From the NCBI RefSeq assembly GCF_009017415.1, contig NC_092406.1, positions 4,712,001-4,776,000 of the forward strand: a stretch of 64,000 nt of DNA. The letters run 5' to 3'. The translations under genes and the position numbers were made by a program. The stretch comes from Aspergillus flavus. Its lineage: Eukaryota > Ascomycota > Eurotiomycetes > Eurotiales > Aspergillaceae. The notes under the pieces were generated by a model, which was not told the DNA's origin, searched no databases, and was given only the letters and a program-made list of their open reading frames with translations. Below, piece by piece: positions 1 to 12,194 of this stretch (within the stretch, counting starts at the first letter, position 1; each line of letters starts with the position of its first letter).

Positions 1-293
1 GAGAAAAGTGATTTAGTCATACTCTCCTGCCGCTCTGAGCGGACGCCGGCCGAATAAGTCCGTTCATCTTGAGATGAGGGCAGCGAGGCAGCATCCATAG
101 ATGTCATGGAAGAGGCGGGGGAGCGGCGTGATGATGTGGTGGAAGTAGTTGTATTGCTCCGGGAACGACCGCTGAAGACAGACAAACGTTTGGGGCTTTG
201 GGTGTGGGCAGTTGATCGAGAGCGGATATGAATTGAATGATCAGGAGCGTCATTGTTGGACACTCTGGTGTTGAGTTGCTCTGAATCCGCCAT
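1..293 (-). CDS. 5' end of a Ser/Arg-rich protein, cut by the window edge
   Basis: Reading leftwards from the ATG at 291-293, the frame stays open to the window edge for about 97 codons. The peptide starts MADSEQLNTRV and is rich in Ser, Thr, Arg and Asn. It carries basic-serine stretches such as RLSVFSGRSRSN and SSRRSPASSM, typical of the disordered, phosphorylatable N-terminus of a fungal signalling or cytoskeletal protein. No domain is visible in this part, so I give no function. The longest frame in this stretch on this strand (104-388) is a different one with an unnatural Pro/His-rich translation. I prefer the 293 start because of the protein-like composition and the GCCATGG-like context. 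Splicing cannot be judged because the rest lies outside the window. Confidence 0.45.
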   Translation of the reverse strand, partial: MADSEQLNTRVSNNDAPDHSIHIRSRSTAHTQSPKRLSVFSGRSRSNTTTSTTSSRRSPASSMTSMDAASLPSSQDERTYSAGVRSERQESMTKSLF

Positions 294-3200
294 GGTTCGT
301 GGGGCAGAGCTAGAGGCATGCATAGTAGACTGTTACCGCAGTCCAATTGGCGAGGTCGAATGGGGAGGAAATACAAGCTAATAGTCAAGCATGTAATTGC
401 AGTATGCTGGTCCTGGCTAGGACCATGGTAGAAGATAAAAAGAGCGAATTAAACGGTGAAATAGGTAAAGCTGACTAGGGATCAGGAGCAACAGAACATG
501 GCACCTCCAGGTGGAAGAGTTTCTGAAGTGTTTTAGATTTAGATTTAGATTTTAGGGGCAAGGCCACTCGGCGAGGAAAGACTGAATCATAAATTTGGGA
601 GTTGGAAAATATGAAACGAAGCAACAATGGTCACAACAGAAGAAGAATATGCAAGAAATAATGGGGAAGAGGCTCTAGTGAGTAAAAGGATCGTGATCGT
701 GAATACAGAGAGGGATAATGGTATATAGGGGAGAATCTGAGTGAGGGATAGTAAAAGAAAGATGGTGGAGGTATAGAATCAATAGATAAAGAACGAAGCG
801 GATCGATCAATAGTTAGTCAATGGATGGTCTGGGGGAGGAGGAGAATGGCAAGGACAATAATAAAAGGAATTAAGGGAGGGAACTAACAATTATTAGTAT
901 AGTTCGACGGTTAGAAAGGATGGAGAAAAAGTATCGAAAACAATTTAAAAAAAAAAAAAGATTTGGGGGACGGATGTTAGTTTTACTCTTTTTTTATAAA
1001 ATTTTTCGTTATTGATTTTATGTTCGTGCTGCTCATTATTTTGGTGTAATTTTGTATTTACTTTAGCTCCGGAGATTCCACGTTCTGACGGTTCCAAAAG
1101 GCACAGATTGTACTCCGTACGGAGTAATTTAATTTATCTCCTCTTTTATTTTTCTTCTTCGAGCTTTTTTTTGGATTTTTTTTTTTTTGCTCCTTACAAA
1201 GCCGACAGTCAATTTTGTATGACATATAACTTTATAAATACATGAAACGCAAAGGAGAAAAGGAGGGGAAGAGAAGAGTTGGTAGAAATGAAATTACTAT
1301 GCGATGACGCACTGAACTCTGGGGTACTAACAAAATGTGTATTTTATATCTGTCTACCTACTTGTTTGGTAATGATCCTAGAAGTGTTCTTTAATTTATT
1401 GATATCCCACAATAGAGGACGAGGAAACCTCCAAAAAAGGAGGAGGAGAAGAATCAAAGGGAAAAGGACAAGGTAAAAGGCCGGGTACCGCTCACCGAGC
1501 TGCGTGTCGTGGAGACGATCAAATCAGGAGATTCTACGGAGTAGTCTATTGAGACTAGGAATCGTTCGCACAGACGCTCAGGAACCCAGACGCGCAGGAC
1601 GCAGGTACTCATAACTGTGAACTAAGGCCATAAAATCACAAACCCATGGATCCAATTGTCCCGTGTTGCTGATCGATCGGAATTGGTGCTTACGGGCTAG
1701 GGACCTGGAAGTCAATTCCTCCTTTTCTTACCCCCAAGGATTTTGACCGGATTGGAAATTAGTGCTAGCCAGGCAGACTGACAGGGAATGATACTCTAAC
1801 CTCGGTAGCTATTACGTTGCCTTGTCCAGGGTTACCCTGAAAGGACTGCAGATGGAGGTCCAGTCTAGTATCTTCCATCGGCTCCCAGTAGGCTGATCGT
1901 GAGACTGGAAATGGAAAAGAATTATGCCAGTCAGCCACGAGCGATCCCATACGGGGCTTCCCGTTGGGCAAGAATCGACGGTAGATAAATGGGGCTTGTT
2001 AGATTAAACATAGGCAACTAGTGAACGATAGATAAAGATGATAGAAATAGTAATGGATCCTACCGACTATTACTTGGAGATCTTAAAAGGATAGGCACAA
2101 TGGTTTATCTAGTATCTAGATATGAGTCAAGAAAGACATATTTCATAAAGCCATACAGGTATGCCGACTCCCTCTTCCCTTTTCCTCCACAGGTCTTCAA
2201 CACCATTCAAACTTTCAACTTATCACTGGCTGCGTGTACAGAGTATGGGTTTGTAAGAATAACATTCTAAACACCTGTCATACAGTATATTACAGCATAA
2301 GCCACTCGCCAGGCACTCGATTGAGAAGTTCCGAGGGAAAGGAAGAAGTACCCAGCAGAACGACTGCCAGGCACCGGATCATCATTCGCTTAAAGACGTG
2401 GACCCATTCCAACGTCTCTCCACTGGGTCAAGTTAGGACGCTAGACAATGACATTAATGGGCCAACTTCCCTGCCTGGTTGAACTTTATGCCTGTCCAGC
2501 GGATCCAAGTGCGTTAGCAAATTGTTATTGTTTCTAGTGCAGGAACTGGATCATTCATCTTTTTTTTCCTTTTTTGTTTATTCCCCCGTCCCACCAACAA
2601 GGAGAACGAGGGGGGGGGGAAATAAAAAAAAATAAAAAAACAAATACCTCTTCCAAGGTTATCTGCTGATTTGCTTGTTGTGTTCGTAACCTGTCTGCAT
2701 ATATTTAACCTCTCGGCTTGAAGCTCCAATCTGTAGTGCGGAGGAATAGCATGGTCCAAAAACCGTGGTCGGGTCTATTGCGATGGGTAGCGCCAGTGGT
2801 GTCATACCCACAAGGGTGGACTGTTGTACGGAATAGTACTAAGGAAATACCTAGCAATACTACTAGCCTGGATAACCGTACAGGATACGTAGAGCCTAAA
2901 TTAGACGAGGTTGGTTTGCCCTAGCCTGCTCGGGGGTGGCCGGTCAATAATATGTAAATGCGATGAACCAGAATGTTGGTTGGGTCGGGGGAATTGGGCG
3001 GAACTGTTTTAGGGCTTGAGCCTCGAGGATTTGATCCCACAGCAATGCATCAATTATGAGTAGGCATGCCTCGGGTCAAAGATGGGCATGTGCTCTCGCA
3101 GTTTAATATCGATCCATCCGTCCCTATAGACTATTTCACTTAATCCATAGTAGAGAGTATGGATATCGAATGCCTTCGAATATCCTTCAGGGTTTCTGTG

Positions 3201-3460
3201 TGGTATGTCTACTACGGTTTCTCTTATTCACGTCTGGTATGGGTTATGTGCTGACCTACGCGGATACCTTGCAGGATTGCCTCCTATCTTGTCTAAATTT
3301 ACACCATACATACCCACGTCATATCTGCTTGCTGATCACACCGCCAGACGGCGTTCCTGTGCCTGTATACCTGCATGCATTAACCGTGCAGGATGGCACG
3401 TTCTTTAGCTTTTCTATCTATAATCAATGATATTTCTTCCTTTTGCTCAATCAATTACTG

Positions 3461-3462
<2 letters not shown>

Positions 3463-3519
<57 letters not shown>
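3463..3519. repeat. (ATT)n microsatellite, about 19 copies
   Basis: An almost perfect run of ATT/TTA trinucleotides. It explains the poly-Tyr and poly-Leu open frames over this stretch, which are not genes. A smaller run of the same unit lies at 3758-3782. Confidence 0.95.
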
Positions 3520-3520
<1 letters not shown>

Positions 3521-3757
3521 TGTTATTATTTACTTGACTTGGGTTCCCTCTCCTTACTTCCTGTATCTCATACATGGATGCTGAGTACCCTTACACAGGT
3601 ATGTACAGTATATTCAGTAGTGTTAACTACTACTACTCTTTTTTGGTGTGCTCCGTACCTATCTTATATCCGATCTGAATGAAAAAAAAAGGGTAAGTGC
3701 CACACTACTGTCTCAGACACGAACCTTACAGGCAACCCGTCTCTTCCACGCCTTAGT

Positions 3758-3782
3758 TACTATTATTATTATTATTATTATT
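3758..3782. repeat. (TTA)n microsatellite, about 8 copies
   Basis: A second, shorter TTA run about 240 bp after the larger one, followed by a T-tract. Confidence 0.9.
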
Positions 3783-4312
3783 TTTTTCTCCCACTCTCCC
3801 TTCCTCTGTTCTGGCTGGCTCTAGTATGGACCGTCACCTACTTAGCCTGTTTAGCGTGTCTCACATGTTCTCCATCGTTCGGCCTCCTGACGATCGCTGT
3901 GTCTAGACTTCGCTCTAGTGGTGCTGACGAGGCAATTTTCTACTCACTAGGCTAGTTACTCTGAAGGACTGGGAGCAAAGGCCCTTTGCTTCTCCAGGAG
4001 GTTATATTTGCTTGCTTTTGTTTGAAACAGAACCATACTCCGAACATCAATCTCGAATAACCATTTGCCTCGAGATTAGCCTGTTCGTATTCTCTACATT
4101 GCAAATCAATAGAGCTTCACTTTCCTGATATTGTGTAATTAATAGTGAAGGAATTATCAGATGGTTCGTTCCAATACTGCTTATTAACATGCCCCAGGTT
4201 TGTCTCCAATTCTCCAAACGCCTGGATCCTCTTGATACAGAATAAAGTAAAAGCGTAGCAGAGATATACACTACAAAATAATGGAGGAAAAGAATGCTGC
4301 CTTAGCATATCT

Positions 4313-7300
4313 TCACTCTTCCTCCATCGCCGCATCATTATCACCACCCGCGTTGTCGTTGAACAAATCATCTGCACCATCATCCCCATTCTCTAATACT
4401 GCCATCGTCCCGGGCTGGTTCTCTTCTTCCTCTTCCTCTTCGTCGTCGTCAGCAATCCGACGATTCACCTTCGCTCGGCGCCGTTGAATCATGTTTTCCC
4501 CATCTCCATCTGCACCGGTATCAGCCATCTCCTGATCGTGATCGGATTCCGCCACCGGCGTTGTGGCGTTTTCGGTCCCGTCCTCCTCGTCGGAATCCAC
4601 CACCAGTTCACTGCTCTTATACTTGCTCTGCGTTTTCCCGCCCGACCGACGTTCTAGTCGCCGCCGTTTCTTGGGGGCCGCTTCACCCTCGCTTTCCGGC
4701 TCTGAGCTTCCAGCCCTGGTCGGTGATTCGCCGTCACTGATGAAGTCGTCCTCAGCCCGCTTCTTCTTGCGTTTAGTCGAAGATGATTTCTTCTTGCGTT
4801 TCACCTTAGCGCCTGTCTCCGATTCCGTCGTTAACTCCGCTTCCTCGCGTGCGCGTTCCTCCTCCGCCCGCTGCTCCGCTAATCGCTGTGCCTCCTCCAC
4901 CATTCGCTGACGTTCCTCTGCAACTCGCTGTTTGCGCTCGCGCTCTGCCTCTTGCGCCTTGCGAACTTCCTCCTCGCGCCGCCGGATCTCGGCTTCACGA
5001 GCCTCGCGAGCCTGCTGAAGTTTAGCCGCATTCTTTTCCTCGTACTCCCTCTGACTCTGGAGGGCTCGTTCGAGTTGTTTGATGATTGTCTTGCCCATGT
5101 TGGCTCGCTGTTCCAAGGCTCCCGCTGGGTAAGGAGGGTTCTTGGTTTGGGCAATGCGTCCGAAAGATTCGACCGCCTCACGAAGACCATCAGACGCATC
5201 CTGCACATCTTGCACAGTCTTCTGCGTCTCTGGTAGACTGTATACTAGAGAGGCGATCTGATTTTGTACGAAAGCCACATTAAATTCTAGATGCACCTGA
5301 GATGGCGCGACAGAATGCGCTCGTCGTGCATAATCCAGAGCGGTCTTCATAGCCGACAAGCTCATCTCTTGTTTTCCTTTCAACAGCCATACTCGGCCTA
5401 AGCATGCTAGAATTTGCGCATCACGAGCGCGGTCTTTCGATAGCGCCGCCTCGTAATGTTCGATAGATCGTGTGTACTGCCGTAGTTCCGCGTATACATG
5501 CCCAAGGTTTAGGTAGACACTAGAGTCTCTCAAGGTGTCTCGAATCTTCGAAAATATGTGCACTGCAGTGCTGTAGTCTTTCTTGGCATCTACCAGAGCA
5601 ATGGCGATACCCTGAGCCGCATAAGCATTCTGAGGATCTAGTTGAAGAGCTTTGTCGAAGAATTCTACTGCCCGCTCGTACATCTTACGGCGCTTCTCTT
5701 TCTCCTGATCATTCTCACGGCGCATATCACGTGCTGTCATGAGATGAACATTACCCATCCCAGTCAACGAGTAGCGATCGTGTTTGTCGAAGTATTGCAG
5801 GGTATGCTTGTAGTGGCGTTGCTCCTGGTCCTCGGCAAGATTTGCAACCCGTTTCTTAGACTTGCTGAGGTACCAGCCGAACAGAGCACGGACCTCAAGA
5901 TTAGTCGAATCTGCTTCGTACAGCTTGGCCATCCTTTTGGGGCCCTCATCCGTGGGGCTCTGCCGTAGGGCAATATATGTCAATCTAGCGCTTGCTTCCG
6001 TATAATCACCGTGACGTTCTAGAAGACCTTCATATACCTTCTTTGCTTCTTCCGGCATGTCGGAGGCCTCGTATGTTCGTCCGAGATTATAACTGATAGT
6101 CGTGACCAGGGCGTCCGTGTCATGCTCGCTTTCTTTCTCCTGGGACCGGACGCAGGCATTCAACGCCATTTCGAACATAGTCCGTGCTTGGTCTACCTTC
6201 TCAGCCTGGTACAAGAAGCAACCCATATTGCTGAGAAGCTGAGGCGGTAGGTTTACTCGAAGAGCAGCTTTGAGCTGCTCCTCATTTTCAAGACCTTCTC
6301 GATGTTCATCCTCAACAATTGCTGCCAGTTGCAATTCCTCGAGCTGGGACAGGCACTGCATGCTCTTCTCCGGCGCTGTACGCTCATACAAGCGAGCCAA
6401 ATACACCAAAACTGACTCTTCAGGTGAGAGTTTCTTGCCTTCGTCCTTCCAGAGGGCGCGAACCGATTCTAGAAGACTGATCGCCTTTTTGGCTTCGGCT
6501 GACTTGTCTTCCTTGCTACCAATTCTCTCGCTGGTAAAGACCTCCTCCGCATAAAGCGCTCCGAGCAGTATCATGCATTCTGGATTCTTAGTTTGCTGTA
6601 TAATCTTCTCCAGTCGAAATTTGGCACCATCGTAATCTTTATTAGACACTTGCATCTGTACCGTGCCGAACCTGGCAGGCAAATACCCCTTATCACCACC
6701 ACCTCGAGCTTGGTCAGAGCGGTTATAGAATTCTGCAGCACGAGTAAGGTCGCCTTCGTAATGTGCCTTACGACCGAGCAAGAACCAACCATCGCTGGCT
6801 ATTTGCATCACGTCCGTGTGCTCGATCGCTCTGCGTGCTAAAGTTTCGACCGTAGAGTATGACTTCCTCAAAAGGAAATACCCCCCAAACAAAGCGCCAG
6901 TCATGGGGTATTCTTTATCCAACTTGAAAGCTTTTTGTGTGTACTGGGTCATAGCCACCTTATACAAGGAGCCAAACGCAGGATCCGTCGTGGCGTGTCG
7001 GGAACTATCGTAGAGGTAGTAGACGGCGAGTAGAATATTGGCAACTTTGGAGTCAGGGTTCTACAGAGCACATACACGATCAGCAAGTGGTGAAATAGTA
7101 TTGCAGGATCCACGTACCAATGCCAGAGCTCGCTCCCACGCAGCTTTCGCCTGGTCTTTAAAGCCTAGGTGCCACAGGCAACATCCAATACCAATGCGAG
7201 GATCAGGGTCTGTTAAACCAGGCATCTTCATCAAAACTTTCTGATAACCCTCCAGTGCCTCTGCATATCTTCCAAGCATGTACTGTGTCCTTGCGCGACC

Positions 7301-7972
7301 AAGAATCGCCATCACATTTCGACCCCCGAAGGCCTTTGAAGACTCCTCGAAGCATTTAAGAGCCTGTCTAAGAGACTCCACACGTTCGGAAGTGTCAACT
7401 GTGCCAGGACGAACCGGCCTCGGGGGATGCAACGATGCGCGCAGAAGGGACAACACTCCGCGGGCTAAAAACAGGGGTGGGAAAGCTGGGTTCAGGCGAG
7501 ATGCCTCATTTAATGTTGACGTCGCCAGCTGTAGGTAATGGTCCTTTGTTTTAGCCTCAGCATACAATTCCCCTTCGGGTGCCACTCGGGGCGCTTGTCG
7601 GCTCTTCAACATAAGCAACCAGCATACCCAACCCAGCAAGCCGAGCTTCTCTTTCGTCGCTCCATGAGCGACCGATGTCAACCCTTTGTTGAGGATGTCG
7701 ATAGCATGGTCGATTTGCTTCTGTTTGGCATAAGCGAGCGCGATGATAACCCAGAAATTTTTTGCGGCCTTTTCATTCTCTAGTAGAGTGCAAAGCTCCG
7801 TAGGATCGTCTGGAAGACCTTCCAAACTGACCTCGACCTCGCTGTCGAGGGTGGATGCAGGAATATCAATGGCAGAGGGAATGTCCGAAAAACGAAGGTT
7901 CGCTAATGATTTAACTGTGGGGTGTGTTTCGCCGTTTACGCCATTGGTGTGCTCACTTCGTAGGGACGCCAT
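4313..7972 (-). CDS. CTR9: CTR9, TPR subunit of the Paf1 transcription-elongation complex
   Basis: Two exons, 7118-7972 and 4313-7060, joined across a 57-nt intron (7061-7117, GTACGT..CTGTAG, phase 0), give 1200 aa. This is the usual length of fungal Ctr9. The start is the ATG at 7972 (MASLRSEHTNG); the open frame reaches 8050 but only through a TTG. Degenerate TPR repeats fill roughly residues 90-900 (for example FYNRSDQARGGGD, QYFDKHDRYSLTGMGN, ALQLDPQNAYAAQGIA). A charged coiled coil of EAEIRRREEEVRKAQ type follows at about 950-1030, then an acidic/basic tail with KKRRR and poly-Glu/Asp stretches ending in AAMEEE. Ctr9 is the scaffold of the Paf1 complex, which travels with RNA polymerase II and promotes H2B ubiquitination and H3K4/K36 methylation. 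SET2, in the same broad pathway, lies at 52.6 kb, but nothing suggests linkage by function. Confidence 0.95.
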
Positions 7973-8349
7973 GGCGCGTGAGAGGTATTCTTTTGGAAGT
8001 CGATGAAACACGGAAGGTGTGGTGGAAGTCTGGAGTAGGGATTGTTGCAAGATTCAGCTCATGATCGTACTATATGAAACAATTGCCAGTGAGAATGAGA
8101 AGCACGTCCTCCTGCTGAGACCCTGAGCAGGAAGAGCGTTCTTTAATTACAGCAGCAACTTGAGACGACAAAACCTGTAGTGTTGCTCTCAACTTGGTGC
8201 GGTTGTCAGTAGATTGAAAGGGTCGGAACCTGAGGCTGCAGTCCGTGCTGAGGCTGGAGTTTCACCGCCACATGTGGCTTCGATATCTTCTCAGCTCTAC
8301 CAAACTAGTCACACATTTTCAGTCAAGAAATAATCAATTTCCTGTAATG

Positions 8350-8352
8350 AAA

Positions 8353-8384
<32 letters not shown>

Positions 8385-8387
8385 AAA
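8350..8387. repeat. (GAAA)n microsatellite between CTR9 and the acyltransferase
   Basis: About nine copies of GAAA in the 570-bp gap between the CTR9 start (7972) and the stop of the next gene on the same strand (8543). The gap holds the CTR9 promoter and the acyltransferase 3' region. Nothing else was recognised in it. Confidence 0.9.
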
Positions 8388-8542
8388 CAGGTACACTCGC
8401 ATTATCAACCTGAATCGTACGTCAAAGACTGGGAGAGGGAAAGTGAAACTCTTTACGAAAACTACCATCCTCTAAATGCATCTCTCATAATCATAGTAAG
8501 AAGAGCTAGTGTTCAGACATATAAAAGGCAAGCCCTTGCTTG

Positions 8543-9890
8543 TCAAAAACCCAAGAGTTTTGGTACTTTGCACAGAAGAGCAGCGCCTATTAATACCATG
8601 AATATACGCCCAATTTCACTCCAATGTCCCAGTCTAACAAATACTTCCACATATCCAGCAGCGGCGGCAGCTTTAAGACTTTCGGAAACGTCCACATTGT
8701 CAACAAAGCCTGCTAAATCAGATGGAAATCTTCCCGTCTCGAAGTATTCATCAAGCAGCTGATCCTTTTCCGTCCACCGGGCCCTGAGCCAGGCATCGAA
8801 TTCCTTCTGGTCATTTAAGGGTATGTCTGATACAGCAAACCGACGCCAGTACATATTGACGGATGTTGGGGGCCTTCCCTGAAGATATGTTGATCGGAGC
8901 GTGAAGTATTTATCGGGATAGCTTCCTTTTCTGCTGCAGGAGTTAGTGGTGGGCTCTTTTTCTTCTTTTTCTTCTTTCTTTTTCAAAAGACAATTTAACA
9001 GTCATAGGGACTTACGGAGGTCCTTCATAGGCTACGGTGCAATCGTACACCCAATCAACAGTGCCCCTCAATTGTTGTAGGCAAAAAAAAAGGCCGGTCG
9101 ACCGCGGGAGAACCTCGTGCTTTAGAGGTGGAAACCCTTGCTTTTGCCCATACTCATCACTCCGCCTCTTAGTGTTAATTGATAAATTTGTCCCTTCAGG
9201 AAAGATTAACAGCCACATGGGGTCGTATTCAGACGATTCTGACTTGGAGCCTGAATGCCGGGTTTTCAACTTCTCCAAGCGATGCTGTAGTCGGGGTTTG
9301 TCTGATAGCCATTTACGAGCCATGAAAATAAAACCGTAGAATGTCATACCTTGACCGACAATCGGGATGTACTTGAGAGACTCTTTGAGGATGATGAAAA
9401 TGCGGCCATGCATAATGTTCGTATACGCAACCCACCACAAGTAAATCCAATCGGTATAAACCTGGTGGTTAGCAATCAAAACCAAGCGCTCCGGAAATTC
9501 AGTTTTCAACCGGCCGTCTTCTGTCAGATGAATCTGGCCTTGCACACTCTTATCACCACTAACTCGAACAAATGTAGGACAGCCCCATTGTGTGAGAGCT
9601 GTGATGACCAGCCCGAAGGACTGCTTCGTGTATGCCATGTATGCATAATAGTAATCCTTGCTTATTAAATAGAGAGGAGCACCTAGCACCTGAGTCACTA
9701 GGATGACAACACAACAGCAGTTGAACCATGTTGCAAGCAAGAGGGATCGAAACACCTGCATCGGGATCCCATGTTTAAGCCGTGGTTCCATGTCATCGTC
9801 AGCCCGAGAAGTTTGATCCGTGCTCCCTATGCGTTGCCGGGTTGAGCTCTCTTTTTGCTGGTGAGGCTCAGAGCTAGGGTCACCCGTCAT
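8543..9890 (-). CDS. PlsC-family lysophospholipid acyltransferase (membrane)
   Basis: Exons 9016-9890 and 8543-8933 flank an 82-nt intron (8934-9015, GTAAGT..TGCAG, phase 2) and encode 421 aa. A hydrophobic segment at about residues 45-75 (ATWFNCCCVVILVTQVLG) and another at the C-terminus (FMVLIGAALLC) suggest an ER or mitochondrial membrane protein. The acyltransferase signature NHQVYTDW (HX4D type) lies at about residue 142 and PEGTNLS at about 230. Both are diagnostic for glycerolipid acyltransferases. The downstream block TLRSTYLQGRPPTSVN and the overall layout resemble fungal lysocardiolipin/lysophosphatidylinositol acyltransferase-like proteins (yeast CST26/PSI1 relatives). The acyl acceptor cannot be read from sequence. 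The start is the only sensible ATG (MTGDPSSEP). Its promoter is shared with the divergent NADH kinase gene. Confidence 0.88.
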
Positions 9891-10701
9891 GTTGGATCGC
9901 TAGTGGCCAAAAGAGCACCGGATTCTGTTGGGTTGATAGATGAGACGCTCTGTTACGGTGTCAATTTATCCTTAGCCTGACATCAAGCAAGTAGAAATTA
10001 GTCGAGTGGTTGCATATAAGGAAAGGCAGTATCGTACTCGCGCGAAAGATTGGTTTAAAGATTCTCACAAGACGTTGGGCGATTAAGGGAGACTTTCCAG
10101 TTTGATGTCTACCAGTTCAGGCCATGCCTAGGGCCGCAAGGTAAAATAAGAATACCAGAGGATATCCTATATATAATGCATGTAGGATGAAGTGAGGGAC
10201 AAATTTCAAAACAGAGAATGAATGGTACGTAGGAGCTGGAAAGAACTAGGTACGGGATAACGCCTGACCGCAACGATTGGGATCTTGTGAACCCGAGAGC
10301 CAAGACGTCCACCACTGCTAGATACAACCTGCCGATTTAATGACGTTTGCTCCCTCATACGTCAGGCTCTCAGGGCGGTCAGACTCTTCAGTTAGGAGTA
10401 GTAGATCATTCTGTGGACCACCTTATTCTTCACCCCATCAAAGAACCGGAGCGACCTTCGTTCATTCACAGACTCCTTTCCCCCCTTCTTCTTTTACAGA
10501 AACGGTAATACAAATTCAAGGGTTCGACAAGGGAACGATTCCATGCTTCAGATCAGTGTTGTCCCACAGAAGTTAAGCTCGGAAGATGAAAGAGCAAAAA
10601 ATACAAGTGAGTTTATATTAGATCAATGAAAATAGCCGCCGTTTACAGCGCTAATATCTGCATGAAAGGTCTTATTCTGAGCTACTCACTCTTTCCTCAA
10701 T
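9891..10701. promoter_or_regulatory. Divergent promoter region, acyltransferase / NADH kinase
   Basis: An 811-bp gap between two starts facing away from each other. There is no credible exon in it. No known operator was recognised. Confidence 0.6.
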
Positions 10702-12194
10702 ATGCAAGCGACTATTCTTCGGACGCAATCATTTCGGTCCAGGATTAGCATACACAAGTACACACCATGGAGGCGACCCTTTTCATCTTCTCTTTGCCGC
10801 AGGGAAATCAGAAATATAGAGACGTTACCTCAACGTCTACTACCTAAATACGAAGGTGTGCGTCTCTACAAAACTACAGAATTGCTTCTTCCTCTCTAGA
10901 TAACGAGAAACAATACGACAGTAGACTATGTCTTACTAATTTTTCTTTCCCAGAATCTTGGGAGGGCGATCTCCTCTCTCTTCAATGGCCAGCACCCCCT
11001 CGAAATGTCTTTGTTGTGAAAAAGGACTGCGTGCCAACAGTAACGGAATCACTAATTGAATTTGCGAAGTACGGGAGCCGTCTTGACACCTTAGAGAGCA
11101 CAACTGACGGCTTTTTGTCTAGTCATGTAACATCTACGTATCCATCTATCGCCCTGATCCTAGAGCCGAAGACTGCCGAAGAAGTACATTCAAAATTTTC
11201 TTTTCCTATCTACTCAGCTCCATTGAGCAGGCTAGCCTCCGCGCTACATAGTAAGGCGGACCTTACGGTTACTCTTGGCGGGGATGGAACTATTTTGCAT
11301 GCTTCTTCCTTATTCGCTACATGTTACAATGTACCCCCGGTGCTTTCATTCAGCATGGGTACACTGGGTTTTTTAAGCGAATGGAAGTTCGAGGAGTACA
11401 AACGCGCATTTCGTGAGGTATACATGTCCGGTGCGGGAGTAGGGGATCGAGCTCCTATGTTAGAGGCATCGAGGTGTACTGTGACGGATTATCAAGCAGA
11501 TTCTGAGGCAGGCCCTACAGGATGGTCGTCGGTTCGTGGGAAATCAATGGGCTCGAGCCGTGGAGCTCGTATTTTGATGCGAAACCGCTTAAAGGTGGGG
11601 CTTTTCACCACTGACGGGAGACCTGTTCACCAAGACCGAAGTTCAACTTCTATACAGAGTACGCTGAGCAGCCAGGGAGTATATGTATTGAACGAAGTGC
11701 TCCTCCATCGTGGCAAGGAGCCGCATCTTGCGGTAGTGGATGTTTATGTCGGAGGACGATTCCTTACTGAGGCAGTGGCGGATGGGATCATCATCTCGAC
11801 GCCCACGGGCAGTACCGCATACAGCTTGAGTAGTGGTGGCAGTATTGTGCATCCCTTGGTGCCTTCGGTTCTACTAACCCCGATCTGTGCCCGGAGTCTA
11901 AGTTTCCGGCCTTTGGTTCTACCATCCAGCACACCGATTACGCTGAAACTGAGTGAAAAGAATCGGGGCCGTGAATTAGAGATGAGTATTGACGGGGTTA
12001 ACATGGGTCAGGGAATGGCAGTTGGCATGGAGGTCCGAGTATGGAATGAGGAGATGCGACATGGCAAAAATGAATGGCAAGGAGGAGTGCCGTGTGTGAT
12101 GAGAAGAATTATGGGCGGTGAAGCGCATGACGGATGGGTTGGCGGTTTGAATGGGCTGCTCAAATTTAACTACCCCTTCGGTGAAGAACCATGA
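10702..12194 (+). CDS. POS5: Mitochondrial NAD(H) kinase, POS5-like
   Basis: Exons 10702-10855 and 10954-12194 flank a 98-nt intron (GTGTGC..TTCCCAG, branch TTACTAAT, phase 1) and encode 464 aa. The N-terminus (MQATILRTQSFRSRISIHK, then RRPFSSSLCRR) is Arg/Ser-rich without acids, a good mitochondrial presequence. NAD kinase motifs are intact: GGDGT at about 159-163 in TLGGDGTILHASSLF, SMGTLGFLSEW, the NE motif in VLNEVLLHRG at about 297, and the Gly-rich ISTPTGSTAYSLSSGGS at about 330. The family phosphorylates NADH or NAD+ with ATP to make mitochondrial NADPH for antioxidant defence and Fe-S/Arg metabolism. The presequence favours the Pos5 branch over the cytosolic Utr1 branch. A Ser/Arg-rich insertion of about 35 residues (around GWSSVRGKSMGSSRGAR) precedes the NE motif. 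Confidence 0.92.

Larger units (their letters stand above)
294..4312. other. Gene-poor intergenic region
   Basis: About 4 kb with only short, low-quality open frames. Its first part is the upstream region of the gene at the left edge. It contains an A-run near 948, T-runs near 1170-1190, a perfect TACTCCGTACGGAGTA palindrome at 1111-1126, a further TACGGAGTA at 1535-1543, a G-run with A-rich sequence near 2610-2640, and two ATT microsatellites. I see no conserved coding exon, tRNA or transposon end. Confidence 0.6.

Noticed and set aside
3393..3682. Poly-Tyr and poly-Leu open frames
   Set aside because: Pure translation of the ATT microsatellite; no other coding evidence.
4563..5283. Several plus-strand frames of 65-115 codons inside CTR9
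   Set aside because: Antisense shadows of the charged CTR9 coding sequence.
7061..8050. CTR9 first exon starting at 8050 and ending at 7061
   Set aside because: The 8050 codon is TTG and the last codons are intron read-through; the ATG at 7972 and the donor at 7117 fit better.
10540..10580. 5S-rRNA-like phrase (AAGTTAAGCTCGG)
   Set aside because: Only a short match; the flanking 5S helices are not present.
11016..12194. NAD kinase as a single exon from 11016
   Set aside because: The frame there starts with a non-ATG codon; joining to 10702-10855 supplies an ATG and a mitochondrial presequence in frame.
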